Positions 8,284-17,852 are shown, counted from the stretch's first letter. The stretch is 64,000 nt of DNA from Parasphingopyxis lamellibrachiae (GCF_003385775.1 NZ_QRDP01000004.1:310001-374000); one strand, 5' to 3'. The notes: a model not told the origin generated them from the sequence alone. Numbers and translations are program-made.

Positions 8284-8408
8284 GTGGGCGCCATATGCAC
8301 CGGATCCGGATTCTATTTCAAATCCCGCAACCCGGGCAGGGACAGCTCCCTTGGATGTTGTATCGCCTCAGGGATATTCGTGTAGGCTCGTACCGGGCAG
8401 CGCCCGCC
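8283..8408 (-). ncRNA. ssrS: Probable 6S RNA between zapA and cyclo-ligase gene
   Basis: The 206-nt gap between zapA and the cyclo-ligase gene is the established ssrS location in many proteobacteria. On the minus strand the ends pair: GGCGGGCGC (8400-8408) with GCGCCCACC (8283-8291; one C-A mismatch), extended inward by TGC-CCGG pairing with CCGG-T-GCA. The middle contains a large open region (TACGAGCCTACACGAATAT) and inner hairpins built from TCCC/GGGA segments, consistent with the long duplex and central bubble that let 6S RNA bind sigma-70 RNA polymerase. Boundaries are approximate and the call rests on synteny and hand folding, not on a covariance model. Confidence 0.6.
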
Positions 8409-8417
8409 GCAACCAAT

Positions 8418-8732
8418 TTAGGAGAGCTGGTGGTCCGAAGCAAGCTTATCGCCGATAGCGGTGAGCTGATCGGCGAGTTTCTCCAGATCGTCGACGGCAG
8501 CGTTTGACGGCGCCTGCGCGCGATTCGAACGCAGTTCGTCGGCTTCATCGGCAAGCAGCAGAGAGGCGAAAAGCAGGATTCTCGCTTCTCCTAGATTTCC
8601 GCCAACCGCATTTTGGGCATCCACGGTCTTTGCATCGACCATCTGGCCCAGCTTTTCGAGCCGTTCCTCTTCGCCGTCGCGGCAAGCGACAGTGTAGCTG
8701 TGGCCAGCAATGTTGAGCGTGACTTCAGCCAT
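8418..8732 (-). CDS. zapA: Cell division protein ZapA
   Basis: ZapA binds FtsZ and promotes Z-ring bundling at midcell. The 104-aa protein shows the family N-terminal strand-helix (MAEVTLNIAGHSYTVACRDG, then EERLEKLGQMVDAK) and a C-terminal helix for dimer/tetramer coiled-coil formation (DLEKLADQLTAIGDKL). Length and motif order match ZapA. It overlaps the preceding coiled-coil gene by 8 nt and precedes the probable 6S RNA, the usual zapA-ssrS-fau order. Confidence 0.9.
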   Translation of the reverse strand: MAEVTLNIAGHSYTVACRDGEEERLEKLGQMVDAKTVDAQNAVGGNLGEARILLFASLLLADEADELRSNRAQAPSNAAVDDLEKLADQLTAIGDKLASDHQLS

Positions 8733-9135
8733 TTTTTGCCCTTTCGACCTTGCCGATAATCCCGTCCAAGCCGTTTAGCGTCGATTCAGCCGTTGAACGA
8801 AGCTGGTCGTATTTTTGTTGTAGGGCATGGTGCTCTGCTTCCGGAACGGTCAGGACGCCGGTGTTGGGGGCTGCTTGCAATTCCTTCTGCAGCCGCGCGA
8901 TCTCCTGATCCTTGAGCGCGCTGATATCGGCAATATCGGCGCGCAGCTTCGCAATCGTGCGCTCCCGATCGTCGAGCGCGTCCTGATGCGCCTTTTCCAG
9001 CGATTCGAATTCCGCCTTGCGCGCCGTGTCATCGGCCGGTGTGCCGGGAGGCGCGGCGAGCGGGCCGATCTCGGCAAGCTTGGCAACAGCCTGCTCGATC
9101 CTTGCAATTGCGCGGGCAAGGCGTTCGTCTTCCAT
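8725..9135 (-). CDS. Hypothetical coiled-coil protein upstream of zapA (136 aa)
   Basis: Starting at MEDERLARAIARIEQAV, the protein is almost entirely helical with heptad-like Leu/Ile/Ala spacing (residues 1-25 and 40-90: EFESLEKAHQDALDDRER, IAKLRADIADISALKDQE) and a Pro/Ala-rich break at 27-35. It has no signal peptide or membrane segment. The open frame extends further upstream to 9501, but that part overlaps tkt on the other strand; the ATG at 9135 is therefore chosen. It overlaps zapA by 8 nt, so a linked role in division or an adaptor for ZapA is plausible but unproven. No known domain recognised. Confidence 0.8.
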   Translation of the reverse strand: MEDERLARAIARIEQAVAKLAEIGPLAAPPGTPADDTARKAEFESLEKAHQDALDDRERTIAKLRADIADISALKDQEIARLQKELQAAPNTGVLTVPEAEHHALQQKYDQLRSTAESTLNGLDGIIGKVERAKNG

Positions 9136-9238
9136 GCGCTTTGCATAGCAGGAAAGCGCTTCCCGGCAAGTCTGTGGGCGTCGCGGTTGACGATAACCCC
9201 GTGACATTCCAATTGGTCGCGCGTGCCCGCGACTCGCT

Positions 9239-9255
9239 GGGCCGTCTTTCGGCCC
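9239..9255 (+). promoter_or_regulatory. GC-rich hairpin in tkt leader
   Basis: GGGCCG-TCTTT-CGGCCC forms a perfect 6-bp stem with a 5-nt loop, 37 nt upstream of the tkt ATG. It is followed by TTGTGGGGG rather than a T-run, so it is more likely an mRNA 5' stabiliser or chance hairpin than a terminator. The remainder of 9136-9292 shows no other clear element. Confidence 0.3.
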
Positions 9256-9292
9256 TTGTGGGGGCCATGGGAGTCCGAACAGGGGATACCGA

Positions 9293-11266
9293 ATGACCGT
9301 CAGCCAAACCCAGCTCGCCAATGCAATTCGCGCCCTTTCCATGGACGCGGTGCAGGAAGCCAATTCCGGCCATCCCGGAATGCCGATGGGGATGGCCGAT
9401 GTCGCCACGGTCCTCTTTACAAAATATCTCAAATATAACCCACAAGCCTCTGAATGGTTTGATAGAGATCGGTTCGTTCTCTCGGCTGGCCATGGGTCCA
9501 TGCTGATATATTCGCTGCTGCACCTGACCGGCTATGCGCGGCCGACAATGGACGAGATCAAGCATTTCCGGCAGCTGGGAAGCCCCTGTGCCGGCCATCC
9601 GGAAAACTTCCTGTTGCCGGGCGTCGAGGCGACGACCGGACCGCTGGGCCAGGGCCTGGCGATGGCCGTCGGCATGGCGATCGCGGAACGACACCTCAAT
9701 GCGCAGTTCGGCGACGATGTGATCGATCACCGGACATGGGTGATCGCAGGCGACGGTTGCCTGATGGAAGGCATCAATCATGAGACGATCGGTCTGGCCG
9801 GGCATTTGCAACTTGGCCGGTTGATAACCTTCTGGGACGACAATGATATCACCATTGATGGCGGCACCGATCTTTCGACGAGCGAGAACGTTCCGGCGCG
9901 GTACGAGGCTGCGGGCTGGCACGTCACGAAATGCGACGGACACGATCCCGATGCGATCCGCTTTGCCATCGAAGAGGCGCTGGCTGATCCGCGCCCCTCG
10001 CTGATCGCCTGCAAGACGGTGATCGGCTATGGCGCACCCAATAAACAGGGGACTTCCGCTACCCATGGCGCGCCGCTGGGCGATGAGGAAATCGCCGCTG
10101 CCCGCAAGGAACTGGGCTGGGATGCGGCGCCTTTCGTGATTCCGCCGGAGATCGGCGAAGCCTGGCAGGCAGCGGGCGCGCGTTCGGCGGAGGTGCACGG
10201 CGAATGGCTGGAACGCCTGGCAAACCATCCCGAAAAGGCCGAGCTGGAGCGACGGATCGCGGGCGACCTTCCAGAAGGCCATGCGATGCAGGCCTATCTT
10301 GAAACACTGGCTGCCGAGCCGCCCAAAGTGGCAACGCGCAAAGCCTCGGAAATGGCGCTGACGGCGATCAACAAGGCTCTGCCCGATACGCTGGGCGGAT
10401 CGGCCGATCTGACCGGATCCAACAACACCAAGACGCCCGCTACCGAGCCGCTGACCAAAGACGATTATGGCGGCCGCTATATCTATTACGGCATCCGCGA
10501 ATTTGGCATGGCCGCCGCGATGAACGGTATGGCGCTGCATGGCGGTGTCATTCCCTATGGTGGGACATTCCTGGTCTTCGCTGATTATTGCCGGCCGGCA
10601 ATCCGGCTTGCGGCGCTTCAGCGGGTGCGTTCCATCTTTGTCATGACGCACGATTCCATCGGTCTGGGCGAAGATGGGCCAACTCATCAGCCGATTGAGC
10701 ATCTGGCCAGTTTGCGTGCGATGCCAGGACTTGATGTCTATCGTCCCTGCGATGCCATAGAAACAGCGGAATGCTGGGCTTTGTCGCTGAAGCGCAAGGA
10801 CGGGCCCTCGCTGCACGCGCTGACGCGTCAGGGGCTGCCGCCCATGCGCAGCGATGTCAGTGAGAATCTCTCGGCCAAGGGCGCCTATCGCCTGCGCAGT
10901 GCGGAAAACGCCCGCAAGGTCGTGCTGCTGGCCAGCGGATCGGAGGTGCATCTCGCGGCCGACATTGCCAAGGCGCTGGAAGCCAAGGGCATAGGCGCGG
11001 ATGTGGTGTCCATGCCGTGCTGGGAGCTGTTCGAAGCCCAGGATGCGGCCTACAAAGCCGATATTCTCGGCAGCCAAGAAAATGTCCTGCGCGTTTCCAT
11101 CGAGGCGGGGGCGACATTTGGCTGGGAACGCTATACCGGCAGCGATGGAATGAATTTCGGGATCGATCGCTTCGGCGGTTCGGCCCCTGCCGACAAACTG
11201 TTTGAATATTTCGGGCTGACTGAAGCGGCGATCACACCGCAAATCCTGTCGGCACTCAAGAACTAA
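9293..11266 (+). CDS. tkt: Transketolase
   Basis: This thiamine-diphosphate enzyme moves two-carbon ketol units between sugar phosphates in the pentose phosphate pathway and makes erythrose-4-phosphate for aromatic amino acids. The 657-aa length is typical. Signatures include the N-terminal [20 protein letters not shown], the ThDP/Mg motif [12 protein letters not shown] around residue 155, the dimer-interface [16 protein letters not shown] and the second signature [20 protein letters not shown]. It heads a rightward operon with gap 13 nt downstream and then pgk, as in many alphaproteobacteria. A very long minus-strand open frame over this gene is a codon-bias shadow. Confidence 0.97.
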   Translation: MTVSQTQLANAIRALSMDAVQEANSGHPGMPMGMADVATVLFTKYLKYNPQASEWFDRDRFVLSAGHGSMLIYSLLHLTGYARPTMDEIKHFRQLGSPCAGHPENFLLPGVEATTGPLGQGLAMAVGMAIAERHLNAQFGDDVIDHRTWVIAGDGCLMEGINHETIGLAGHLQLGRLITFWDDNDITIDGGTDLSTSENVPARYEAAGWHVTKCDGHDPDAIRFAIEEALADPRPSLIACKTVIGYGAPNKQGTSATHGAPLGDEEIAAARKELGWDAAPFVIPPEIGEAWQAAGARSAEVHGEWLERLANHPEKAELERRIAGDLPEGHAMQAYLETLAAEPPKVATRKASEMALTAINKALPDTLGGSADLTGSNNTKTPATEPLTKDDYGGRYIYYGIREFGMAAAMNGMALHGGVIPYGGTFLVFADYCRPAIRLAALQRVRSIFVMTHDSIGLGEDGPTHQPIEHLASLRAMPGLDVYRPCDAIETAECWALSLKRKDGPSLHALTRQGLPPMRSDVSENLSAKGAYRLRSAENARKVVLLASGSEVHLAADIAKALEAKGIGADVVSMPCWELFEAQDAAYKADILGSQENVLRVSIEAGATFGWERYTGSDGMNFGIDRFGGSAPADKLFEYFGLTEAAITPQILSALKN

Positions 11267-11279
11267 GGAGACATTTCCC

Positions 11280-12287
11280 ATGGCAGTCAAAGTTGCAATC
11301 AACGGATTCGGACGCATTGGGCGCCTTGTGGCGCGGGCGATCTTCGAACGAACCGATCACGACATGGAGCTCGTTGCGATCAACGATCTCGCGGACGCGA
11401 AGGCCAATGCGCTGCTGTTCCAGTATGATTCGACCCATGGCCGCTTCCCGGGTGAAGTGACGGCAAGCGAAAACAGCATCACCATCAACGGCAAGACCGT
11501 TGCCGTGACGTCTGAGCGCGACCCCGGCAATTTACCGCATGGAGAAATGGGCGTCGATCTCGTCCTGGAATGCACGGGCTTCTTCCAGTCGCATGAAGCT
11601 GCCGAACCGCATCTGACTGCCGGCGCCAAGCGTGTCCTGATTTCCGCTCCTGCAAAAAATGTAACGAAAACGATCGTTTTCGGCGTGAATCACGGTAGCC
11701 TGACCGCAGAAGATCTGATCGTCTCCAACGCCAGCTGCACCACCAACTGCCTGGCCCCGGTGGCCAAGGTGCTCAACGATACGGTCGGCATCGAGCGCGG
11801 ATTCATGACGACGATCCACAGCTACACCAATGACCAGCGCATGCTGGATCAGATGCATTCGGACATGCGCCGGGCGCGCGGTGGGGCGCAGAACATGATC
11901 CCGACGACAACCGGCGCGGCCCGTGCGGTCGGCCTTGTTCTTCCGGAACTCAATGGCAAGCTCGATGGCAGTTCGGTCCGCGTGCCGACGCCGAATGTCT
12001 CGCTGGTCGATCTGGTCTTCACGCCGGGCCGCGATACTTCGGCCGAGGAATTGAATTCAGCTTTGAAAGCCGCCGCTGACGGCGCCATGAAAGGCGTTCT
12101 TTATTATACCGATCAGCCGCTGGTTTCGTCGGACTTCAATCATTATCCGGCAAGCTCGACCGTCGACAGCCTCGAAACTTCGGTCATGGAGGGCAAACTG
12201 GCCCGCGTGGTCAGCTGGTATGACAATGAATGGGGCTTTTCGAACCGCATGATTGATACCGCCAGCGTGATGGCAGGGCTGCTGTAG
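11280..12287 (+). CDS. gap: Type I glyceraldehyde-3-phosphate dehydrogenase
   Basis: It oxidises glyceraldehyde-3-phosphate to 1,3-bisphosphoglycerate with NAD(P). The 335-aa protein has the Rossmann start [16 protein letters not shown], the NDL(ADA) segment after strand 2, and the catalytic signature [11 protein letters not shown] with the nucleophile C153; the [10 protein letters not shown] and [12 protein letters not shown] motifs are intact. A strong AAGGAG lies just before the ATG. It follows tkt closely and is separated from pgk by a 137-nt gap containing an extragenic palindrome. Confidence 0.98.
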   Translation: MAVKVAINGFGRIGRLVARAIFERTDHDMELVAINDLADAKANALLFQYDSTHGRFPGEVTASENSITINGKTVAVTSERDPGNLPHGEMGVDLVLECTGFFQSHEAAEPHLTAGAKRVLISAPAKNVTKTIVFGVNHGSLTAEDLIVSNASCTTNCLAPVAKVLNDTVGIERGFMTTIHSYTNDQRMLDQMHSDMRRARGGAQNMIPTTTGAARAVGLVLPELNGKLDGSSVRVPTPNVSLVDLVFTPGRDTSAEELNSALKAAADGAMKGVLYYTDQPLVSSDFNHYPASSTVDSLETSVMEGKLARVVSWYDNEWGFSNRMIDTASVMAGLL

Positions 12288-12317
12288 GGCGCGCGAGAAC
12301 CGATTGAAGATGCATCA

Positions 12318-12392
12318 TGCCGGACCCGATCCGGCATCCAGGGCAGCAGCCGATTTCGCCCATGGCCCTGGACCCCGGATCAAGTCCGGGGT
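12318..12392. repeat. REP-like extragenic palindromic element between gap and pgk
   Basis: Two palindromes flank a third pair: TGCCGGACCCGATCCGGCA (12318-12336), CCAGGG (12338-12343) pairing with CCCTGG (12366-12371), and ACCCCGGATCAAGTCCGGGGT (12372-12392). The words 'atccggcatccaggg' and 'ccccggatcaagtccggggtgacg' are ones I recall as widespread dispersed repeats in sphingomonad and related genomes. Only this copy is seen in the window. It could fold on mRNA and affect gap/pgk transcript stability. Confidence 0.7.
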
Positions 12393-12424
12393 GACGATAT
12401 TCTGCGTAGTACAGAGGTGACGTC

Positions 12425-13609
12425 ATGACGGCTTTTAAGACTCTCGACGATCTTGGCGACATTGCCGGGCAGCGCGCTCTGGTGCGGGTCGACCTGAATG
12501 TGCCGATGGCGGATGGCGCGGTGACGGACGATACGAGGCTGCGTGCGCATGTCCCGACGATCACCGAATTATCCGACGCCGGAGCCAAGGTGCTGCTGCT
12601 GGCGCATTTCGGCCGGCCCAAGGGTGAGTATCGGCCTGAATTCTCGCTGCAGCAGGTTGTGCCTGCGCTGTCCGATATATTGGGACGGGACGTAATCTTC
12701 ATGGAACGCCCGAGCGGGCAGGCGATTGCCGATCTGCCGAACGGTGCGATTGCCGTGATCGAGAATACCCGGTTTGCAGCGGGCGAAGAGAAGAACGACC
12801 CGCAGATGGCAAAGATGATCGCCTCGTTCGGCGATTTTTACGTCAACGACGCCTTTTCCGTGTCGCACCGCGCCCACATGTCGACCGAAGGGCTGACGCA
12901 TCACCTTCCTGCCTATGCCGGGCGGGCGATGCAGGCCGAACTCGACGCGCTCGAAGCCGCGCTCGGCAATCCCGAACATCCAGTTGCCGCCGTGGTCGGC
13001 GGGGCCAAGGTGTCGACCAAGCTCGACGTGCTTGAGCATCTCGTGACCAAGGTCGACCATCTGATTATCGGCGGCGGGATGGCCAACACTTTCCTCGCGG
13101 CGCGCGGCGTCGATGTCGGCAAATCCCTGTGCGAACATGATTTGACTGACACGGTCATCGCGATTCTCGAGGCAGCGGACGCGGCGGATTGCACGGTCCA
13201 TCTGCCCTATGACGTGGTGGTCGCGAAGGAATTTGCCGCCAATCCGCCAACGCGCACGGTGAATGTCCATGAAGTGGCAGCCGACGAGATGATCCTCGAT
13301 ATCGGTCCGGCGGCCGTCGAGGCACTTGCCGACGTTCTCAAGACGTGCAGGACCCTCGTCTGGAACGGCCCGCTGGGCGCCTTTGAAACGCTGCCTTTCG
13401 ACGCTGCAACCGTGGCACTTGCGCAAACCGCCGCCGCGCTGACCCGCGAAAGCTCGCTGGTATCGGTGGCAGGGGGCGGGGACACCGTTGCCGCGCTCAA
13501 CCATGCGGGCGCTGCCGATGATTTCACTTTCGTTTCGACCGCGGGCGGCGCCTTTCTCGAATGGATGGAAGGCAAGGAATTGCCGGGCGTGAAGGCACTG
13601 ACCAAATGA
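12425..13609 (+). CDS. pgk: Phosphoglycerate kinase
   Basis: The enzyme transfers phosphate from 1,3-bisphosphoglycerate to ADP. The 394-aa length is normal for bacterial Pgk. N-domain substrate motifs [11 protein letters not shown] and HFGRPKG and C-domain nucleotide motifs [24 protein letters not shown] and [11 protein letters not shown] are all present. It lies downstream of gap in the tkt-gap-pgk cluster; its stop overlaps the start of a hotdog thioesterase gene by 4 nt (ATGA), so the two are likely translationally coupled. Confidence 0.98.
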   Translation: MTAFKTLDDLGDIAGQRALVRVDLNVPMADGAVTDDTRLRAHVPTITELSDAGAKVLLLAHFGRPKGEYRPEFSLQQVVPALSDILGRDVIFMERPSGQAIADLPNGAIAVIENTRFAAGEEKNDPQMAKMIASFGDFYVNDAFSVSHRAHMSTEGLTHHLPAYAGRAMQAELDALEAALGNPEHPVAAVVGGAKVSTKLDVLEHLVTKVDHLIIGGGMANTFLAARGVDVGKSLCEHDLTDTVIAILEAADAADCTVHLPYDVVVAKEFAANPPTRTVNVHEVAADEMILDIGPAAVEALADVLKTCRTLVWNGPLGAFETLPFDAATVALAQTAAALTRESSLVSVAGGGDTVAALNHAGAADDFTFVSTAGGAFLEWMEGKELPGVKALTK

Positions 13610-14058
13610 GCGAAAACGAAGCCGTAGGGTCCGAGGGCGGGCTCGTCCTTGTCACCGAAGGCGAATGGGCTGGCTGGTCGAGCTGGCAAAGCGATGCGTT
13701 CGAACAGCGCGCTGGCCCGTTTTACGAAAAGGTCGATGAAGACGGAAACGCCGTCTCCGCCTTTCGAGCCGAGCAGCGCCATATGAACGGGGCGGGTTTC
13801 ATGCATGGCGGCTGTCTGATGACCTTTGTCGACAGCGCGCTCTTTTCGATCTCGCGCGAAGCGCTGGACGGGGGCCATGGCGTTACGCTCAACCTGACAG
13901 GCGATTTTCTCGAACCGGCGCAGGTCGGGCAGTTGGTAGAAGCGCGCGGAGAGGTCGTGCGGGTCGGCGGCAAAACGATCTTTACCCAGGGGATCGTCAC
14001 CGCTGATGGCAAGCCTGTGCTTCGCTTCAACGGAATAATTCGCAAGATCCGTCGCTGA
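13606..14058 (+). CDS. PaaI-type hotdog-fold thioesterase
   Basis: The 150-aa protein has the hotdog thioesterase core [19 protein letters not shown] (about residues 65-84) and the strand [28 protein letters not shown]-type region, matching the PaaI/YbgC-like 4HBT superfamily that cleaves acyl-CoA thioesters. The substrate cannot be told from sequence. The start MSENEAV is chosen because its ATG overlaps the pgk stop (ATGA); longer in-frame readings fall inside pgk. Why a thioesterase is coupled to pgk is unclear. Confidence 0.85.
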   Translation: MSENEAVGSEGGLVLVTEGEWAGWSSWQSDAFEQRAGPFYEKVDEDGNAVSAFRAEQRHMNGAGFMHGGCLMTFVDSALFSISREALDGGHGVTLNLTGDFLEPAQVGQLVEARGEVVRVGGKTIFTQGIVTADGKPVLRFNGIIRKIRR

Positions 14059-14069
14059 CGCGCGGCCGG

Positions 14070-14825
14070 TTATCGATGCTCCGGATTGGGGGCATCGAAA
14101 CGGCAGCCCGCATCCCATGCGGTGCGCTGATTGCCATGCGCGGGAACTCCACCCGCATCTTTTAGCATTCGCGCATAGTGCATCAGGTTCCATGTCGCGA
14201 AGGTCGTGTTGCGGCGGGTGAAATCATTGTCGATGCCCGCGCGCGTCCCGTCTTCCTGCTTGTCGCCATAAGAGGCGCCGGGCCCCGCTTCGCCGATCCA
14301 GCCGGCATCGGCCTGGGGCGGGATCGTGTAGCCGATATGCTGGAGCGCATAGAGAATGCTCATCGCGCAATGCTTGATGCCGTCCTCATTCCCCGTGATG
14401 ATCGCGCCGCCGACCTTGCCGTAATAGAAATACTGGCCCTTGTCGTTGGTCTCGCCCGAATGGGCATAGAGTCGTTCGATGACTTGCGTGGCGACGGAAG
14501 ATTTCTCGCCCAGCCAGATCGGTGTGCCGATGATAAGAATGTCGGCGGCGGCGACTTTCGGCCAGATTTCCGGCCATTGGTCCGTGTCCCAGCCATGCTC
14601 TGTCATATCGGGATAGACGCCAAAGGCGATATCATAGTCGGCAGGCCGGATATTTTCGCACTGGACGCCATTTTTGCCAAAAATAGTCTCGACCATTTCG
14701 AGCAGGGAATCGGTGTGGGAGGGTTCGGGCGATTTCTTGAGCGTGCAGTTGAGAATGAGCGCCTTGAGATCGCTGAAATCGGTTCGGTTGTCGCTGCAAA
14801 GCTGTTTCTGGATATCGTTCAACAT
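14070..14825 (-). CDS. Flavodoxin-fold NAD(P)H-dependent FMN reductase-like protein
   Basis: The 251-aa protein resembles the flavodoxin-like NADPH-dependent FMN reductase family: a first strand LKALILNCTLKKSPEPSHTDSL providing a phosphate-binding loop, ADILIIGTPIWLGEKSSVATQVIERL, and KVGGAIITGNEDGIKHCAMSILYALQHIGYTIPP for flavin binding. It probably binds FMN and reduces quinones or other acceptors in the cytoplasm; the substrate is unknown. ATG at 14825 follows GGGAGGA and is preferred over an upstream ATG at 14855. The gene is convergent with the hotdog gene and divergent from the aldolase gene, so it is its own transcription unit. Confidence 0.85.
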   Translation of the reverse strand: MLNDIQKQLCSDNRTDFSDLKALILNCTLKKSPEPSHTDSLLEMVETIFGKNGVQCENIRPADYDIAFGVYPDMTEHGWDTDQWPEIWPKVAAADILIIGTPIWLGEKSSVATQVIERLYAHSGETNDKGQYFYYGKVGGAIITGNEDGIKHCAMSILYALQHIGYTIPPQADAGWIGEAGPGASYGDKQEDGTRAGIDNDFTRRNTTFATWNLMHYARMLKDAGGVPAHGNQRTAWDAGCRFDAPNPEHR

Positions 14826-14954
14826 GAAATGTCCTCCCTTGGCCCGGGTTCGCAATGCTATGCACGGCGGTTACTGGCGCACCGTTGCCCAAGGCCGCGC
14901 CCTTTACTATCAGACGCCCGAGATTCGCGCGAACCAAGAGGACAACCCAATCCG

Positions 14955-15848
14955 ATGTCAGATCCAGAAATGATGCAGACGATCACCCAAGGCGAAGGCT
15001 TTATCGCCGCGCTCGACCAGAGCGGCGGATCGACGCCCAAGGCGCTCAAGGGATTCGGCATCGGCGAAGACGCCTATGCAAATGAAGACGAGATGTTCGC
15101 GCTGATCCACCAGATGCGCCAGCGGGTCATCACCGCGCCGTCCTTCGCGACCGGCAAGGTGATCGGTGCAATCCTGTTTGAAAAAACCATGGACGGCGAG
15201 GCCGATGGCAAGCCGGTCCCCACTGCTCTTTGGGAACGTGGCGTCGTACCGTTTCTCAAAGTGGACAAGGGGCTGGAGGATGAGGCCGATGGCGTCCAGA
15301 TGATGAAACCGATGCCGGGGCTCGATGCGCTGCTGGAACGCGCGGTTGCCAAGGGCATTTTCGGCACCAAGATGCGCTCGGTCATCGCCAAGGCGTCGCC
15401 GACCGGAATCGCCGCCAATGTCACGCAGCAGTTCAAGGTTGCGAACCAGATCATCGATCATGGCCTGATGCCGATCGTCGAGCCGGAAGTATCGCTGACC
15501 AGCCCGGAACGCGCCGAGGCCGATGCGATCCTCAAGGAGGAACTCATCAAGGCGCTCGATGCGCTGCCCGAAGACCGGCAGGTAATGCTGAAGCTTTCGA
15601 TTCCGGCCAAAGCGGGACTGTATGACGATATCGTCGGGCACCCGCGCGTTGCCCGGCTTGTCGCGCTTTCAGGCGGCTATTCGCGCGATGATGCATGTGC
15701 GGAGCTGGCCAGGAATCACGGCATGATCGCCAGCTTCTCCCGAGCACTGTTGCAGGATCTGCGGCATGGCATGGACGATACCGAATTCGATGCCGCTCTG
15801 GGCTCGGCTATCGACCAGATCCATCGGGCGTCGACCGTCAAGGTCTGA
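14955..15848 (+). CDS. Class I fructose-bisphosphate aldolase
   Basis: It cleaves fructose-1,6-bisphosphate to DHAP and glyceraldehyde-3-phosphate through a Schiff base. The 297-aa protein shows GFIAALDQSGGSTPKALKG, GAILFEKTMDG, PFLKVDKG, PIVEPEV and VMLKLSIPAKAG; by position K213 is the likely Schiff-base lysine and E176/E178 the acid-base glutamates. This is the shorter bacterial form of the eukaryotic-type class I aldolase, not the metal-dependent class II enzyme. The start MSDPEMM is chosen; the open frame reaches further upstream across the divergent flavoprotein gene. It completes a glycolytic set with gap and pgk. Confidence 0.93.
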   Translation: MSDPEMMQTITQGEGFIAALDQSGGSTPKALKGFGIGEDAYANEDEMFALIHQMRQRVITAPSFATGKVIGAILFEKTMDGEADGKPVPTALWERGVVPFLKVDKGLEDEADGVQMMKPMPGLDALLERAVAKGIFGTKMRSVIAKASPTGIAANVTQQFKVANQIIDHGLMPIVEPEVSLTSPERAEADAILKEELIKALDALPEDRQVMLKLSIPAKAGLYDDIVGHPRVARLVALSGGYSRDDACAELARNHGMIASFSRALLQDLRHGMDDTEFDAALGSAIDQIHRASTVKV

Positions 15849-15862
15849 TCGCAAGGGCCGGT

Positions 15863-16240
15863 TCAGTATCCGCCGTCGAATGCGAAGGTGAACCGATAGT
15901 CGGCGGGGGCGATATCCTGCCCTTCGCCGGCAATCCGGTCCGGCGCGACGGCAACCAGCGTCAGCGCCCCATCGGCCACCTCTTGAGGTTCGCCGAGCGT
16001 CAGCTCCATTGTCCGGTTCCCGGCTACCCGGACGCGCAGAACCACCCGGCCCGCCCAGACGCACCGCGCATTGATGGGGCAGCGGCTATCCTCGATCAGC
16101 CGAAGCGGCGTGACCAGCGGACCGTCGACATGGGTTGATTCGCCGAGCCCGGCGATCCCGTCCTGTCGGGGCGCGGCCTGCGAAATCGTGGTGCAGCCCG
16201 CCAGCACCGCGAGCAGGGCAAGGGAAAATAGCTGTTTCAT
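15863..16240 (-). CDS. Hypothetical lipoprotein (125 aa)
   Basis: The N-terminus MKQLFSLALLAVLAGCTTIS has a lipobox (LAGC, lipidated Cys16), so the protein is exported and lipid-anchored, probably at the outer membrane. The rest is a small beta-rich domain (VTPLRLIEDSRCPINARCVW, VVLRVRVAGNRTMELTLGEP, YRFTFAFDGGY) with a Cys pair spaced CPINARC that might form a disulfide. It is convergent with the aldolase gene, with 14 nt between stops. The function is unknown. Confidence 0.85.
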   Translation of the reverse strand: MKQLFSLALLAVLAGCTTISQAAPRQDGIAGLGESTHVDGPLVTPLRLIEDSRCPINARCVWAGRVVLRVRVAGNRTMELTLGEPQEVADGALTLVAVAPDRIAGEGQDIAPADYRFTFAFDGGY

Positions 16241-16328
16241 CGGGATATCCTGCGCGGATTGGCCTGCATGCGCAATGAACGGGAGAAGGCGCTTCCGTTT
16301 TGCACCGCAGAGAGGCTAGGGGGAGCGC

Positions 16329-16952
16329 ATGACAACCGATTGCCAACTTTACCTGATCTCTCCTTCCGATCCCGGCCCGGATTTTGCCGATCACCTGACC
16401 AGGGCGCTCGATGCCGGGCCGGTCGCCGCGTTCCAGCTCCGCATGAAAGAGGTCGACGATGCGGCGATTGCCGCAATGGCGGAGCAGCTCATGCCGGTCT
16501 GCGCCGAGCGGGATTGCGCCTTCATCCTCAACGATCGCGCCGATCTCGCCGCGCAGCTGGGGGCGGACGGCGTCCATCTCGGCCGGTCCGATGGCAGCAT
16601 CAAGGAGGCGAGGGCGCTGCTCGGCAAGGATGCGCAGATTGGCGCGACATGTCATGACAGCCGCCATTTTGCGATGGAAGCTGGCGAGGCCGGTGCCGAC
16701 TATGTCGCATTCGGCGCCTTTTACGAGACGCGAACCAAGGAAACAGCCCATCGACCCGAACCGGAGATTCTGACCTGGTGGTCGGCCATGTTCGTACTGC
16801 CCTGCGTTGCGATCGGCGGGATTACCGCCGACAATGCCGCGCCGCTTATCGAGGCAGGGGCAGATTTCCTCGCTGTCAGCAGTGCCGTCTGGGACCATCC
16901 CGATGGCGAGGCTGCGGGTGTCGGTGCCTTTGCGGCGCTACTCGGCGACTAG
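16329..16952 (+). CDS. thiE: Thiamine-phosphate synthase
   Basis: ThiE joins HMP-pyrophosphate and thiazole phosphate to thiamine phosphate. The 207-aa TIM-barrel shows the family path: FQLRMKE near the N-terminus, FILNDRADLAAQLGADGVHLG, IGATCHDSRHFAMEAGEAGADYVAFGAFYETRTK, VAIGGITADNAAPLIEAGADFLAVSSAVW for phosphate binding. It is a stand-alone gene; no thi operon or TPP riboswitch is visible upstream (88-nt gap). It overlaps the convergent small gene by 4 nt. Some divergence from textbook ThiE (weak pyrophosphate motif) leaves a paralogue such as TenI possible. Confidence 0.82.
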   Translation: MTTDCQLYLISPSDPGPDFADHLTRALDAGPVAAFQLRMKEVDDAAIAAMAEQLMPVCAERDCAFILNDRADLAAQLGADGVHLGRSDGSIKEARALLGKDAQIGATCHDSRHFAMEAGEAGADYVAFGAFYETRTKETAHRPEPEILTWWSAMFVLPCVAIGGITADNAAPLIEAGADFLAVSSAVWDHPDGEAAGVGAFAALLGD

Positions 16953-17143
16953 ATTTCGGAATCGGCGCTGTCAGGTTTGCCGACCGTGAAAGCCACGGCC
17001 TTGCGCAGAAGCTCTGCGCGATAGCGATCCGGGTCGGAGATACCGGCCCGGATATCCGGATTTCGCCGAATTCGGCGCGGCAAGCCGGCGATCCGGCCAA
17101 AAAGCCCGGCGGCACGCGGAAAAGGGCTATTACGGTACATCAT
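16949..17143 (-). CDS. Small hypothetical protein (64 aa)
   Basis: A short basic protein, MMYRNSPFPRAAGLFGRIAG followed by PRRIRRNPDIRAGI and YRAELLRKAVAFTVG, with a conserved-looking C-terminal part. AGAGG lies 8 nt upstream of the chosen ATG. The frame is open further upstream to 17362, but that portion overlaps the efp start region and looks non-coding. It ends 4 nt inside the convergent thiE. No domain recognised; coding status rests on length, RBS and amino-acid make-up only. Confidence 0.5.
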   Translation of the reverse strand: MMYRNSPFPRAAGLFGRIAGLPRRIRRNPDIRAGISDPDRYRAELLRKAVAFTVGKPDSADSEI

Positions 17144-17288
17144 CTGCATAACCTCTGCCTGATGCGCGATTGTGTAAGGGAGGCGGGCAGCTCCGTATTG
17201 GACGGAAGCGACAACGGCTCTTCGCTTGTGGCATGGCCCTGCGGCTGGTAGAGGCCGCGCCGGCTCTTTCGAAACAAGTGAGACATTC

Positions 17289-17852
17289 ATGAAGATCAGC
17301 GGCGTGGACATCCGTCCCGGCAACATCATCGAATATGAGGGCGGGCTGTGGAAGGCCGTCAAGATTCAGCATACGCAGCCCGGCAAGGGCGGCGCCTATA
17401 TGCAGGTCGAGCTCAAGAATCTGATCGACGGGCGCAAGAACAATGTGCGCTTCCGTTCCGCAGAAACTGTCGAGAAAGTGCGCCTCGATACGCGAGACTA
17501 TCAGTTCCTCTTCGCCGACGATGAAATGCTGACCTTCATGGACAAGGAAAATTACGAGCAGATATCCCTGTCCAAGGATATGCTCGGCGATGCTGCGGCT
17601 TTCCTGCAGGACGGCATGGATGTCATGCTGGAACTTTATGAGGAAAAGCCGATCTCCGTGCAGCTGCCCGATCACGTAGAGGCCGAGATCGTCGAAGCCG
17701 ATGCGGTCGTGAAAGGCCAGACAGCGTCTTCTTCATACAAGCCGGCGATCCTCGACAATGGTGTTCGCGTCATGGTGCCGCCGCATATCAGCGCCGGCAC
17801 GCGCATCATTGTCGATGTCTATGCCCAGGAATATGTGAAGAAGGCCGACTAG
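17289..17852 (+). CDS. efp: Elongation factor P
   Basis: EF-P rescues ribosomes stalled at polyproline stretches. The 187-aa protein has the KOW-like N-domain ([18 protein letters not shown]) with the modifiable-lysine loop [12 protein letters not shown], where K33 corresponds to the modified residue of E. coli EF-P, a central OB domain ([21 protein letters not shown]) and the C-terminal OB signature [23 protein letters not shown]. The ATG at 17289 aligns with family starts. The lysine-modification enzymes are not in this window. The inositol-monophosphatase-like gene follows after 43 nt. Confidence 0.97.
   Translation: MKISGVDIRPGNIIEYEGGLWKAVKIQHTQPGKGGAYMQVELKNLIDGRKNNVRFRSAETVEKVRLDTRDYQFLFADDEMLTFMDKENYEQISLSKDMLGDAAAFLQDGMDVMLELYEEKPISVQLPDHVEAEIVEADAVVKGQTASSSYKPAILDNGVRVMVPPHISAGTRIIVDVYAQEYVKKAD

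Noticed and set aside
9029-11317. 762-codon open frame on the minus strand across tkt
   Set aside because: tkt on the plus strand is unmistakable; the antisense frame is produced by GC-rich codon bias.
16241-16328. TPP riboswitch before thiE
   Set aside because: The 88-nt gap lacks the conserved CTGAGA and related thi-box words.
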